Shown: piece by piece, positions 29,195 through 38,542 of the stretch
Layout: every line of letters starts with the position of its first letter
Position numbering within the stretch: the first letter of the stretch is position 1
Source of the DNA: Bacillus sp. FJAT-28004
Lineage (GTDB): Bacteria > Bacillota > Bacilli > Paenibacillales > Paenibacillaceae
Direction of reading: 5' to 3'
Assembly: GCF_001280845.1 (NCBI RefSeq)
Contig: NZ_LGHP01000001.1
Location: forward strand, 925,905 to 989,904
Length of the DNA stretch: 64,000 nucleotides
The notes under the pieces: generated by a model
Databases searched by the model: none
What the model was told of the DNA's origin: nothing
The model's input: the letters and a program-made list of their open reading frames with translations, nothing else
Made by a program: the position numbers and the translations under genes

Positions 29195-30922
29195 ATGAAT
29201 CCTAAAGGCTCTTTGCGTTTCAAGTTAACTGTCGGCTTTATCACCATTACGTTGCCTCTAGTCTGTCTGCTGCTTTACAGTAATTACACGGCCTCCAATT
29301 CCGTACGAGAACAAGCGGCGGAGTCCAACAAAAGTATGATTACACTATATTCTAACCAGATCCAGACTGCTCTTGGCATAGAAACTAATTTTCTATACGA
29401 TTTAGCAACCTCTGATGTGGATATTCTGTCATTGAACAAGTTGGTCTACAACTCTAATGAATATACATTGACCAAGATGCGAATCCTGAACAGCTTAAGC
29501 CGATATAATCGGTTTGACAGCACTGTAGATATTCAGTTCGCCTATTCTAACGCATACCTTGATCTGATTCATACCAATATCAAAACAGCCTCTTACGATG
29601 AAAATTTGGCCATCAAGCAAGGCCTTCAGGACTTGCTTGACACAGTAAAGCCTGACAGCCCATTATTTTCAGGGTGGAGGGTAGTTAGCACTGGTAACAT
29701 ACATGGCTTAGTACGCATTGTGGATTCGGGCGCGGGTGTATACTTGGGAGCATGGGTTCGCCTTGAAAAGCTGATGATTCCTCTGGATCTGATTCAGCTT
29801 GGAAGAGAAGGCTTTGCTGCTCTCGCGGATAGTGAGGGGAAACTGATCACCGGAAGCTTCGATGTTGGCGGTTTCGCCGATCCGCCTCTTATTGACTTCT
29901 ACGAGAAATACCAGAGGATTATGGGAGAGAAAGATACCTACATTGTCGTCAGTAATCCAATTATCTCAACAGATGTTACGCTGGCTGCGTTCATTCCGGA
30001 AGAGCGAATGCTTCATAATCTTGCTCGTTTTCGTATGATTATTGCTTGGATTCCGGTATTTGCCGTCGTGCTGCTCTCTCTCTATTTGATTTATCTTAAC
30101 GGTATTATTCTCAGGCCGATGAATGAATTATTAAAGGGCATGCGCACTCTCAAAAGAGGGGACTGGGCATATAGGCTGAACAATTCTCCTTCTAGGGAGT
30201 TTTATATGGTCAATGAAACCTTCAATGACATGGCGCATCAAATTCAAAAACTGAAAATTAACGTTTATGAAGAACATATTCGAGCCCATAAGGCGGAGCT
30301 TAAGCATTTACAGCTGCAAATTAATCCGCATTTCCTACTCAACAGTATTAATGTGGTCTATAACCTTGCTCAGCTCAAAAATTATTCTGTAATTCAAGCG
30401 ATGTGCCTTAATCTAGTGAAATACTTTCGCTTTACGACCAAAACGAGCCAGCAGTTTGTTACTCTCTCCGAAGAGATGGAACATATGGACAGTTATTTGC
30501 GTATTCAGCAGCTCCGCTTTCCCGAGAGGATAACCTATCGGTTTGTGATGGATGAGGACTCAAAGAAGGTTCAGATTCCTCCCCTGATCGTGCAGCCCTT
30601 TATCGAGAATGCAATCAAATACGGTTTCGACTTCATGGATGATCCTTTTCATATTGAGATTCATGCCATAATAGATACCGATCAAAAACGTTGCCGCATT
30701 CGGATTGTTGACAACGGCTGTGGATTCTCGCAAGAGCTGCTGGACTCCTTACGGAGTGGTCGCTATTTCCATCAAACAAATGACCAGCATTTGGGCATCT
30801 GGAATAGCTATCATCGCTTGCAGCTTCTTTACGGCAACATCTTTCGCTTGGAATTCGATAATTGCGCTGACTCCGGCGCTCTAATAGAGCTGGAGATTCC
30901 TGTCGAGGCTCCAGTAGATTAG
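29195..30922 (+). CDS. YesM-type sensor histidine kinase
   Basis: A 575-residue membrane kinase. One membrane segment at about 10-30, an extracellular sensor region to about 280, a second segment (about 282-304), then a HAMP region (PMNELLKGMRTLKRGDW). The His-kinase core has the family sequence LQINPHFLLNS with His379 as the phosphorylation site, QPFIENAIKYGF (N box) and IVDNGCGFS (G1 box). GGGGAAGA precedes the ATG. It is followed by a response regulator, and together they should sense the importer's substrate outside and control the 25.6-29.1 kb operon. Confidence 0.92.
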   Translation: MNPKGSLRFKLTVGFITITLPLVCLLLYSNYTASNSVREQAAESNKSMITLYSNQIQTALGIETNFLYDLATSDVDILSLNKLVYNSNEYTLTKMRILNSLSRYNRFDSTVDIQFAYSNAYLDLIHTNIKTASYDENLAIKQGLQDLLDTVKPDSPLFSGWRVVSTGNIHGLVRIVDSGAGVYLGAWVRLEKLMIPLDLIQLGREGFAALADSEGKLITGSFDVGGFADPPLIDFYEKYQRIMGEKDTYIVVSNPIISTDVTLAAFIPEERMLHNLARFRMIIAWIPVFAVVLLSLYLIYLNGIILRPMNELLKGMRTLKRGDWAYRLNNSPSREFYMVNETFNDMAHQIQKLKINVYEEHIRAHKAELKHLQLQINPHFLLNSINVVYNLAQLKNYSVIQAMCLNLVKYFRFTTKTSQQFVTLSEEMEHMDSYLRIQQLRFPERITYRFVMDEDSKKVQIPPLIVQPFIENAIKYGFDFMDDPFHIEIHAIIDTDQKRCRIRIVDNGCGFSQELLDSLRSGRYFHQTNDQHLGIWNSYHRLQLLYGNIFRLEFDNCADSGALIELEIPVEAPVD

Positions 30923-31000
30923 GGTATAGCGTTGACTCGGATTATTATAGCCAGGTTTTTGATTCCAATAGATTTATCATTATAGCAGGAGGCGAAGAGC

Positions 31001-32605
31001 TTGCAGGTTCTGATTGTTGATGATGAGATGTACTCCGTCATGGGGATAAAGGATGCAATCAACTGGGATGCACTAGGTGTATCTGCGGTATTCGATGCCT
31101 ATAACATGAGGGAGGCTGTTAAGATCTTTCAGGAGCAAGAAATTCAAATCATGATTAGTGATATCGAAATGCCGAAAAACACAGGAATTGAATTGCTAGA
31201 GTGGGTAAACGAGAATTCCCCGAATACGGAGACGATCTTCTTGACGGCTCACGACGATTTTAGGTTTATGCAGCGGGCCGTCCAGCTCAGCAGCTTTGAC
31301 TATATGATGAAGCCTGTGGAATATGAAGTCTTGGAAGAAGCGATCCGGAAAGCTATTCTTAGTGTGAATAAGAAGAGTGCAGAACTGGTACAGAGCGAAC
31401 AATACAAGCCATATTATGAGTTGTGGAACAAAAAAAAGACGCTGCTTAGCGAACGTTTCTGGTACGATCTGCTGTCAGAACGTATTGTGGCTAGAGAGAA
31501 TGACAACTGCAGCCTGCCAGCTGAATACGGCATAACATTAAAGCCGGATGATCGACTGCTTCCAGTCATAGTCAGCGTAGAAAATTGGAAGCGGGAACTC
31601 AGCACGCGGGATGAGGAAGTGATGGAGTACGCCATTCGTCAATCATCCTCCGAACTGTTGATTGCCGACTCACGAGGAGAGGTCGTTCAGACCAAGAACG
31701 GTGTCACGCTAGCTATCCTCTACTTCTCACCGGAAGAGGAGTTCACGCTTCGTGATAGTATTGGTGATAGATGCAACATGTATATTGATGCTTGCAGTCA
31801 ATACTTAAACTGTACGGTATCCTGCTACATCGGTGAGCCTGTGAGACTGCATGAGCTAACGGTGATGTATAAGACGCTGTTGTCCATGGAGTACAATAAT
31901 CTCAGTGAGTCCAATCAGCTTAACTGGCTTTGCAAGCAGAGTCCAGATCCTGTTCCAGATCCCTGCTTGCCTGACTTTACGGCTTGGGCGCTGCTGCTCG
32001 AAAACGGCAAAGAAAAAGAACTGGTTCAGCAGCTGAGGAATAGTCTTCAGGAGCTGGCTTCGGATCGACGATTTGGAGCAAACGCGCTGCAAGCCTATTA
32101 TCAGGGATTTCTGCAGATGATTCACTACCTGCTGCAGAAGAAAGGTCTCTCTGCCCATCAACTGCTTCAAGACACTAGCGTCCCTCAAATTAAAGCACCT
32201 CCGCGTACGCTCGAGCAGATGGAAGAGTGGGGTATAAATCTGATTCAAAAGGTATATTGTTATCTCTTTCAGGAAGAGTCAGTCATTCCGCGTCTTAAAG
32301 CATTTATTGCTGATCATCTCAGTGAGAATATCACCCGGGAAATGCTCGCAGAATACGTTCATCTCAATCCTGCTTATCTCTCCCGTTTGTTTAAAAAGGA
32401 GGTAGGGATGAGTATTACGGATTATTTGCTTAACGAGAGGATGCGGATTGCCAAAGCGTTGATTGCCAACTCGACAATGCCGATTTCAGAGATCGCTCAA
32501 TCGATAGGATATAGTAACTTTTCCTACTTCTCTAAAATGTTCAAGCGTGTCTATCAAGCGAACCCCCAGCAGTTTAGGAAGCTGTCAGGCAGCTCGAATA
32601 GCTAA
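31001..32605 (+). CDS. YesN-type response regulator with AraC DNA-binding domain
   Basis: A 534-residue regulator. A TTG start at 31001 follows AGGAGG. The receiver domain (1-120) begins VLIVDDE and carries the phosphorylated Asp54 in MISDIEMP; Lys at MKPVEYE closes the domain. A long middle region of unknown role is followed by an AraC-type double helix-turn-helix (about 425-525), with VHLNPAYLSRLFKKEVGMS and IAQSIGYSNFSYFSKMFKR. Partner of the kinase just upstream, and probably the activator of the adjacent importer. Confidence 0.92.
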   Translation: MQVLIVDDEMYSVMGIKDAINWDALGVSAVFDAYNMREAVKIFQEQEIQIMISDIEMPKNTGIELLEWVNENSPNTETIFLTAHDDFRFMQRAVQLSSFDYMMKPVEYEVLEEAIRKAILSVNKKSAELVQSEQYKPYYELWNKKKTLLSERFWYDLLSERIVARENDNCSLPAEYGITLKPDDRLLPVIVSVENWKRELSTRDEEVMEYAIRQSSSELLIADSRGEVVQTKNGVTLAILYFSPEEEFTLRDSIGDRCNMYIDACSQYLNCTVSCYIGEPVRLHELTVMYKTLLSMEYNNLSESNQLNWLCKQSPDPVPDPCLPDFTAWALLLENGKEKELVQQLRNSLQELASDRRFGANALQAYYQGFLQMIHYLLQKKGLSAHQLLQDTSVPQIKAPPRTLEQMEEWGINLIQKVYCYLFQEESVIPRLKAFIADHLSENITREMLAEYVHLNPAYLSRLFKKEVGMSITDYLLNERMRIAKALIANSTMPISEIAQSIGYSNFSYFSKMFKRVYQANPQQFRKLSGSSNS

Positions 32606-32625
32606 ATTTTTCGTTGTTTTTCATC

Positions 32626-32655
32626 ACCGCCCGATTAATTGGGCGGTTTTTTTTT
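32626..32655 (+). terminator. Intrinsic terminator
   Basis: ACCGCCC pairs with GGGCGGT around a short AT loop and is followed by nine T. It ends the importer/two-component unit. Confidence 0.85.
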
Positions 32656-32865
32656 GCCGCAGCTTATAGAAAGCAATGAAGTCACCAGTCTGTTAGTAGA
32701 TAGTCATTATTCTGGTAGAGTGAAATGGGCTGTGTTCATACAATTCAAGTACAGCATTCTTTTCAGTGAAGAAGATTTAAATCTCTTATAGTATGTACGA
32801 TTAAATGGATAGAAAGTGAGTGATTGTACGTCATGGCGACTAGCACATGAAAGGAGATTAGCCGG

Positions 32866-33831
32866 ATGAGCAAAAAAATGAAATTTCGTGAGGATGGTAC
32901 CTTTGTCATTGTCCAATTCTCCGATGTGGAGTTTATAGACGCAGGAGATTATGACCCGGATACACCGGAATTTAATCGCATGACGAGGGCGACAATGGAA
33001 AGCGTTATCAAACAAGAGAAGCCGGATCTAATCGTATTTGCCGGTGATGTTACAGCTAGCGCCAGAGGAAATGATCCGATTCAATCTTTACGCGATGCTG
33101 TCGCGGTAGCGGAGGAGAGCGGCATACCATGGGCAGCTGTATTCGGCAATCATGATTCAGAAGGAGCCGTTTCTCGTGAGCAAATGCATGAAGAACAGCT
33201 AGCCCACAGCTACTGTGTCGCTGAAGCAGATCCACCGAAAGTAAGCGGGTCTGGTAATTATATCATTACTCTTCTTGACCAAAATGATGAAACGGCCGCT
33301 GCTTTGTATTTCCTCGACAGCGGTGATTATTCTTCTAACCCTTCGGTTGGCGGCTATGACTGGATTCGAAGAGATCAAATTGAATGGTATGTCTCCGAAT
33401 CGCAGAAATTGTCGTCCTTTAACAACGATTCGCCCTTACCAGCATTGGCGTTCTTTCATATTCCGCTGCCGGAGTATCAAGAGGTATGGAATAATCAGAC
33501 TTGTCTGGGACACTGCTTTGATGGAGTAAGCGCACCGATTATAAATTCCGGTTTCTTCTCGGCGATGGTGGAGATGGGAGATGTTATGGGGACGTTTGTT
33601 GGTCATGATCATGCGAATGACTTTAGCGGAACGCTGCATGGTATCCGCCTTTGTTACGGCCGATCTACACGATATGTGAGTTATGTTGATAATGTCCGCA
33701 AGGATCATTTTCAAACGGGGGCAAGAGTTATCCGATTAAAGGCAGGCGAGTGGGATTTCGATACATGGATTCGCCAAAATGACGGAACGGTTGCGGTTTT
33801 GCCTGAGCATCATCCGAACCAGTCCGACTAA
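32866..33831 (+). CDS. Calcineurin-like metallophosphoesterase, paralogue of the 23.5-kb enzyme
   Basis: A 321-residue protein that aligns along its whole length with the minus-strand enzyme at 23502-24470: both start with KFREDG or RFREDG and share WAAVFGNHD, YDWIRRDQI, FHIPLPEY, GFF.AM.EMGDVMGTF and GHDH. Metal-binding motifs are intact (FAGDVTAS, FGNHDSEG, GHDHAND). No signal peptide. AAAGGAG precedes the ATG. It is followed 30 bases later by the GH123/DUF4091-like gene, so the two probably form an operon. The presence of two copies in different glycan gene sets suggests a role in removing a phosphate-type substituent (inference). Confidence 0.88.
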   Translation: MSKKMKFREDGTFVIVQFSDVEFIDAGDYDPDTPEFNRMTRATMESVIKQEKPDLIVFAGDVTASARGNDPIQSLRDAVAVAEESGIPWAAVFGNHDSEGAVSREQMHEEQLAHSYCVAEADPPKVSGSGNYIITLLDQNDETAAALYFLDSGDYSSNPSVGGYDWIRRDQIEWYVSESQKLSSFNNDSPLPALAFFHIPLPEYQEVWNNQTCLGHCFDGVSAPIINSGFFSAMVEMGDVMGTFVGHDHANDFSGTLHGIRLCYGRSTRYVSYVDNVRKDHFQTGARVIRLKAGEWDFDTWIRQNDGTVAVLPEHHPNQSD

Positions 33832-33861
33832 TTATAAAAGCTTGTGCGAGGAGGCTTGTCG

Positions 33862-35451
33862 ATGAATTGGCAAATATTCGATGTGAATGAGTGGGTTTAT
33901 CCGGATACTGAATTATCAGATGCAGGGGCGAGAAGCGTTAATCTAGAGACGGCGCGAGGCACCTATGTTGGCTGCCAAATATTGTTGGAGGGACTCCCTT
34001 CTAATGCGAAAATAACATGGGAATATGTCTCGGCCGAGTCTGAATTTGTGAAGAATACGTCCATGTATCAACTAATTGATGTTCAGGTGAATGAGAATAC
34101 AGGGCCTGATTATTCCACCGTACCTGTAGGCACTCCAGCCGATTATGTAACACGACTTGCGCCGTTCCGTGTATACGATGCTCTAAAGCCGGTCGGCGAG
34201 GAATTCCAAGTGCGTGATGAGAAAGAGGCCCTATATGTTTGCTGGAAAGTGGACGAATCCGCAAATCCACATCAGCATGTCGGGGAGCTCCGTTTTCATA
34301 TTGATGGCAATAGTTATGTCATTCCTGTTGAAATCGAGGTCTTTAAAGCTAAAGTTGCAAAAGAGGAAACGCTGTCGATTACGAATTGGTTCTCATTTGG
34401 CAATATTGCAAAGTGGCATAACCTCGAAAAATGGTCGGAGCCCTTCTGGAACATGGTTTACCAATACGGAGAAGCGATGCGCCGGACTCGTCAAACTCAT
34501 TTCTTAGTCGGCATGGAATTGGTTGATATCAAGGAAACGGGAAGCGGCAGCTATGAATTTGACTTCTCACGTGCCGAGACGTTAATCAAAATGTTTCTAG
34601 GTCTGGGCTTCACCCGTATAGAAGGCGGGCATATAGCTAGTCGAAGAGGCTGGGACGATTCGTTTTTCGTTTTAAGCTATGATACCAACATAAAAGCAAC
34701 AAGCTCGGAAGGCTATACATTTATATCGCAATACCTATCTTCCTGGAACAAGTTCCTTGCCACTAACGGCTGGTTGAGCTTAACCGTACAGCATATTGCC
34801 GATGAACCGCTTGAAGAGTCGGCTCAAGATTATCGGGTTTTGGCAGGCATAGTTAGAAAGTTCATGCCGGGAGTTCCACTTATTGACGCAATCATTCATA
34901 CGGAACTGGAAGGAGCATTAGATATTTGGGTGCCGACGAATAGGGACTATGATCGTAACAAATCGGCTTACGAAAGAATCCAGGCTGGCGGCGATACGTT
35001 ATGGTTTTATACATGCTGGAATCCAGGCGGTCATTATATGAATCGCTTTCTAGATATTCCTCTTCTCAAAACAAGATTTCTGCACTGGGGCAATTACTTA
35101 TACAAAATGGATGGTTATCTCCACTGGGGATTGAATTATTACCTGGAAGGCCAAGATCCATTTGAATTGACGAATCCCATGCTTGCTCCAGGCGTTCACA
35201 GCAAAAGGGTGCCTGCCGGCGATACCCATATCGTCTATCCGGGTACGGATGGACCTTGGCTAAGCATGAGGCTGGAGTCGATGAGGATGGGAATTGAGGA
35301 TTATGAATTGCTTCAACAGATAGCTCAAGCTGACCGTAAAATAGCGGATGAGCTAGTAATCTCCTGCATGACAAGCTTTACAGAAGCAAATACCGATGCA
35401 GCAGCATTTCAGCAAGTACATCGACGATTGCTCGAAGCCGCATCCATCTGA
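33862..35451 (+). CDS. DUF4091/GH123-like glycoside hydrolase
   Basis: A 529-residue protein with an N-terminal beta-sandwich (about 1-170) and a C-terminal TIM-barrel-like domain. The motif VQHIADEPLEES has the Asp-Glu pair used for substrate-assisted catalysis in GH123 (beta-N-acetylgalactosaminidases), and the later WFYTCWNPGGHYMNRF and LHWGLNYY segments are typical of DUF4091 proteins. No signal peptide, so cytoplasmic. ATG 33862 has GAGGAGG upstream; the GTG at 33844 overlaps that site. An N-acetylhexosaminidase role is plausible but not proven. Probably acts with the phosphoesterase just upstream. Confidence 0.78.
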   Translation: MNWQIFDVNEWVYPDTELSDAGARSVNLETARGTYVGCQILLEGLPSNAKITWEYVSAESEFVKNTSMYQLIDVQVNENTGPDYSTVPVGTPADYVTRLAPFRVYDALKPVGEEFQVRDEKEALYVCWKVDESANPHQHVGELRFHIDGNSYVIPVEIEVFKAKVAKEETLSITNWFSFGNIAKWHNLEKWSEPFWNMVYQYGEAMRRTRQTHFLVGMELVDIKETGSGSYEFDFSRAETLIKMFLGLGFTRIEGGHIASRRGWDDSFFVLSYDTNIKATSSEGYTFISQYLSSWNKFLATNGWLSLTVQHIADEPLEESAQDYRVLAGIVRKFMPGVPLIDAIIHTELEGALDIWVPTNRDYDRNKSAYERIQAGGDTLWFYTCWNPGGHYMNRFLDIPLLKTRFLHWGNYLYKMDGYLHWGLNYYLEGQDPFELTNPMLAPGVHSKRVPAGDTHIVYPGTDGPWLSMRLESMRMGIEDYELLQQIAQADRKIADELVISCMTSFTEANTDAAAFQQVHRRLLEAASI

Positions 35452-35572
35452 TTGACACCCTACTAACACCATAACTTCCTGCTAAGCACTTGATATTTTT
35501 ATTTATCAGTTTCTTAGTGGGGAGTCCCCACATCATTTTCATCAACCTACGCATGAGAATGGAGCGATAGAC

Positions 35573-36736
35573 GTGTCCTTGCTGCGTAAGCTTTCGATTC
35601 GTTCACAGTTATCCATAATCGCGTTATCCATCACCTTTGTCTTACTTTTCATCTTTTGCACCAGTCAGTTTTCAAACGAAATGAATGCGCTTTTAAAGTT
35701 TAACGATAAGCAGATGAGAGTGGCATTGTCCGGCAGTGACTCAAAGACAATCGGGATTCAGTTTGAGAGTATGGGATATGACCAAGCCGGTGTAAGCAAG
35801 AGCGAGATAGATTGGAACGGCAATACGTATGTCGCTAGCAAAGAGTATTTACCAGAGCTCAAAGGCTCGATTGTAGATATGATCCCTAAAGACGCACTGA
35901 TGCGCGACATGAACGCGATTCGCTTTTCTTTTATTTGGATATTTGTGTTTGGAGCTGTTTTCGTAGCAGTAATGTTCTCTATTATTACAAGCAATATTTT
36001 GCTTAAGAAGAACGATTCCTTAGCTAAAGAGCTTCTGGATACAAATGCGGTGCTTTCCTTCATGCAGCTAGAGAAGAAGAAAGCTGAGCTTGCATACCTG
36101 CGCTGCCAAATTAATCCTCATTTTCTCTATAATACGCTGGAAATGATCAAAGGAATGGCTGCAGTAAAAGGGGTTCTTGAAATTAGAGAGGCTGCCGCTT
36201 TGCTTGGAAGTATATTTCATTACAGCGTTAAGGGGGGAGGAAATGTTCCCCTGAACACGGAGCTAACTATCGTCGAGTCCTATTTACAAATTCAAAAGCT
36301 GCGTTTTGGTACCCGCTTTAGTGTGAAATTTGATATCGATGGTCTTGCCCGCAACTGCCATGTGCCGAAGATGATTTTGCAGCCAATTGTCGAAAATGCG
36401 GTTTATCACGGACTAGAGTTAAATGAAAAGCATGGTTTATTAAGCATAAGTGCTTATCTGGATGTGTACAGAGACTTGATTATCGTCATTGAGGACGATG
36501 GGGTAGGGATGAATCAAGCTCAACTGGAGCGGGTTCAATCTACATTGTCGAACTCGGAGCCGAGTGGATTGCTGATAGGCGAGGGAGATAACAGCATCGG
36601 TTTTGCCAATGTGAATGTAAGGATCAAGCTGATCTGTGGTTCAGATTATGGACTTGATATTGCTAGCAAGGAAGGTGAAGGAACTCGGGTAACGGTGAAG
36701 CTGTCGACGAAGGGGGAATTTTCGAATGTGTTATAA
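35573..36736 (+). CDS. YesM-like sensor histidine kinase, short form
   Basis: A 387-residue kinase starting with GTG (GGAG about 10 bases upstream). Two membrane segments (about 12-30 and 119-142) enclose a short outer region of roughly 90 residues, far smaller than in the other two kinases here. No recognisable HAMP domain follows; a helical linker leads to CQINPHFLYNT with His183, then QPIVENAVYHGL and IEDDGVGM. Overlaps the response-regulator gene by 11 bases. The small sensor suggests that it detects the ligand through a partner, such as a binding protein, rather than directly (inference). Confidence 0.9.
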   Translation: MSLLRKLSIRSQLSIIALSITFVLLFIFCTSQFSNEMNALLKFNDKQMRVALSGSDSKTIGIQFESMGYDQAGVSKSEIDWNGNTYVASKEYLPELKGSIVDMIPKDALMRDMNAIRFSFIWIFVFGAVFVAVMFSIITSNILLKKNDSLAKELLDTNAVLSFMQLEKKKAELAYLRCQINPHFLYNTLEMIKGMAAVKGVLEIREAAALLGSIFHYSVKGGGNVPLNTELTIVESYLQIQKLRFGTRFSVKFDIDGLARNCHVPKMILQPIVENAVYHGLELNEKHGLLSISAYLDVYRDLIIVIEDDGVGMNQAQLERVQSTLSNSEPSGLLIGEGDNSIGFANVNVRIKLICGSDYGLDIASKEGEGTRVTVKLSTKGEFSNVL

Positions 36737-38162
36737 GGTTCTGCTAGTTGATGATGAAGCATGGGTAGCTGAAAGTCTTAAGGCGAGTGTTAATTGGCAT
36801 GCTCATGGGTTTGAGGTTGTAGGAATGGCTCATAACGGGACAGAGGCGCTGACAATGTTTGAAGCTATACTTCCCGATATCGTATTCACCGATATCCGTA
36901 TGCCAGGTATGAATGGTCTGGAGCTAATCAAAAAAGGACGCGAGCTTCCGCATAAAGCGCAATTTATTGTCGTTAGCGGCTATGCAGAATTTGCCTATGC
37001 GCAGAAGGCGCTCTCTTATGGTGCGCTTGCGTATTGCCTTAAACCGTTCGATGAACAGGATATTATATCGATCCTAAGCAAATTCAAGAAAAACAATGTA
37101 GCACAACATGAGACAGCTGAAAATCCACTTCAATTATTTTTGGAAGAACCAAACGAAACGAATCGCGATAGGCTTACACACAAGCTTGAACAATATGGCC
37201 TAATCGATGGTTTTAAAGATGGAGTTGGCCTAATCGTCTGTTCTACTATCGGTAATGAGTCAGTACAGGCTTCAGAGAAGTATTTGCAGGTTAAGATCGG
37301 AAGATCAAAGTTTCTGTATCTCGTGGCATGGGCTCAATTGGATGAGACAATTAATGAAATAAGCAAAGGGATGCCTGATCGGATCCGTGGAATTGGCGTA
37401 AGTGAAAAAATAACAGAAATGGAGAAACTAAAGGAATCGGTTGAAATCGCGAATTCATTAGCTGATCATTACTTTATTGCTGAAAAAGCAGCGATATTTC
37501 GCAAAAAACCTCCGATACGCAAACCTTTTAACGAAATGCTGAAGAGAATTGATGATGCTATTCGAATAGGTGATATAGCTGCGGGGAATGTTGCTTTTGA
37601 CCAAGTACTCGTCCTGTTCAGAGAAGGAAGTCTGACTATGAGCCATGCACTCCAGCTTTATAATATCGTACTTTCATTCATGTACCAGTTTGGAATAGAG
37701 CTGTCCGATAAGATGTTATATAGCAATGAACTGCTGCTTGCTTCTTTTGGCTCCCTATCTGAAATGATTCATTGTTTACGTCAATATGTAAGCAGATATA
37801 TTCTTGAAGCAACCGAAAACGTCTCACAAGAAATTAGCAATGAAACCTTTAGAGCTATTCTGAACTATGTGAATCAAAATTACATTCAAGATATATCGAT
37901 ACAGAGCTTATCGATCAAGTTTTACACAAACCCTAGTTATATCAGTCAATTATTCAAGAAGGAAGTAGGTGAGACGTTTACAGCATATATCGCCAAATTA
38001 CGCATTACCTATGCCTGCAAGCTGCTTGGCAATACTAATTTAATGGTGGGTGAAATTGCAGAAAAGGCGGGATATCAGGATTATTTCTACTTCACAAAAA
38101 TTTTCAAAAAAGTTGTTGGTACCACGCCATCAAGGTTCCGTGCGGAGATGAAGCTCGCGTAG
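36726..38162 (+). CDS. YesN-type response regulator, AraC DNA-binding domain
   Basis: A 478-residue regulator. Receiver at 1-120 with VLLVDDE, Asp56 in VFTDIRMPG, and KPFDEQD. The C-terminal AraC domain has FYTNPSYISQLFKKEVGET and IAEKAGYQDYFYFTKIFKK. The start codon overlaps the kinase gene by 11 bases, so the two are translationally coupled. Likely the activator of the large operon that begins at 38543. Confidence 0.92.
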   Translation: MCYKVLLVDDEAWVAESLKASVNWHAHGFEVVGMAHNGTEALTMFEAILPDIVFTDIRMPGMNGLELIKKGRELPHKAQFIVVSGYAEFAYAQKALSYGALAYCLKPFDEQDIISILSKFKKNNVAQHETAENPLQLFLEEPNETNRDRLTHKLEQYGLIDGFKDGVGLIVCSTIGNESVQASEKYLQVKIGRSKFLYLVAWAQLDETINEISKGMPDRIRGIGVSEKITEMEKLKESVEIANSLADHYFIAEKAAIFRKKPPIRKPFNEMLKRIDDAIRIGDIAAGNVAFDQVLVLFREGSLTMSHALQLYNIVLSFMYQFGIELSDKMLYSNELLLASFGSLSEMIHCLRQYVSRYILEATENVSQEISNETFRAILNYVNQNYIQDISIQSLSIKFYTNPSYISQLFKKEVGETFTAYIAKLRITYACKLLGNTNLMVGEIAEKAGYQDYFYFTKIFKKVVGTTPSRFRAEMKLA

Positions 38163-38438
38163 TACATTTATTCGGTTTTCCGCAGCTGAAGAAAATTACA
38201 ATGTGAAAATTGAAATCATGTGAACGCACCAATTCGTTTCTAACGGATGGGGTGATTCTTTTATTAGAGGGTATACCTGCTCACGGTGTAGTAGTATGTA
38301 AAATTTTTAGATAATCTATTGTTATTTATTATGATATTTGATGGACCTTATCGTTTAGGTCTTTTATGTAGAAAAAGTATGAATTTGTACAGATACCTCG
38401 CTTTAAACCTATCTCTTATAATTAGTATTATAACCAAA
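38163..38438. other. Upstream region of the large operon
   Basis: No gene seen. A weak hairpin with a following T-rich stretch at about 38225-38262 may terminate the regulator gene, and a TATAAT at 38417-38422 is a possible -10 box though no good -35 is placed correctly. Confidence 0.3.
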
Positions 38439-38452
38439 TGTAACCGCTTTCA
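38439..38452. promoter_or_regulatory. Candidate cre (CcpA) site of the large operon
   Basis: With the preceding A at 38438, ATGTAACCGCTTTCA matches the WTGNAANCGNWNNCW consensus at every fixed position. It lies about 17 bases downstream of a TATAAT and 91 upstream of the binding-protein start, a position where CcpA would block elongation or initiation. Confidence 0.6.
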
Positions 38453-38542
38453 AATAAAACTCCAATACTTATCATTAGGCGATCATTCATTTGGGTTTAG
38501 TAAGGAATGTATCCAAAAAATGATATCAAGGGGGAAAGAAGA

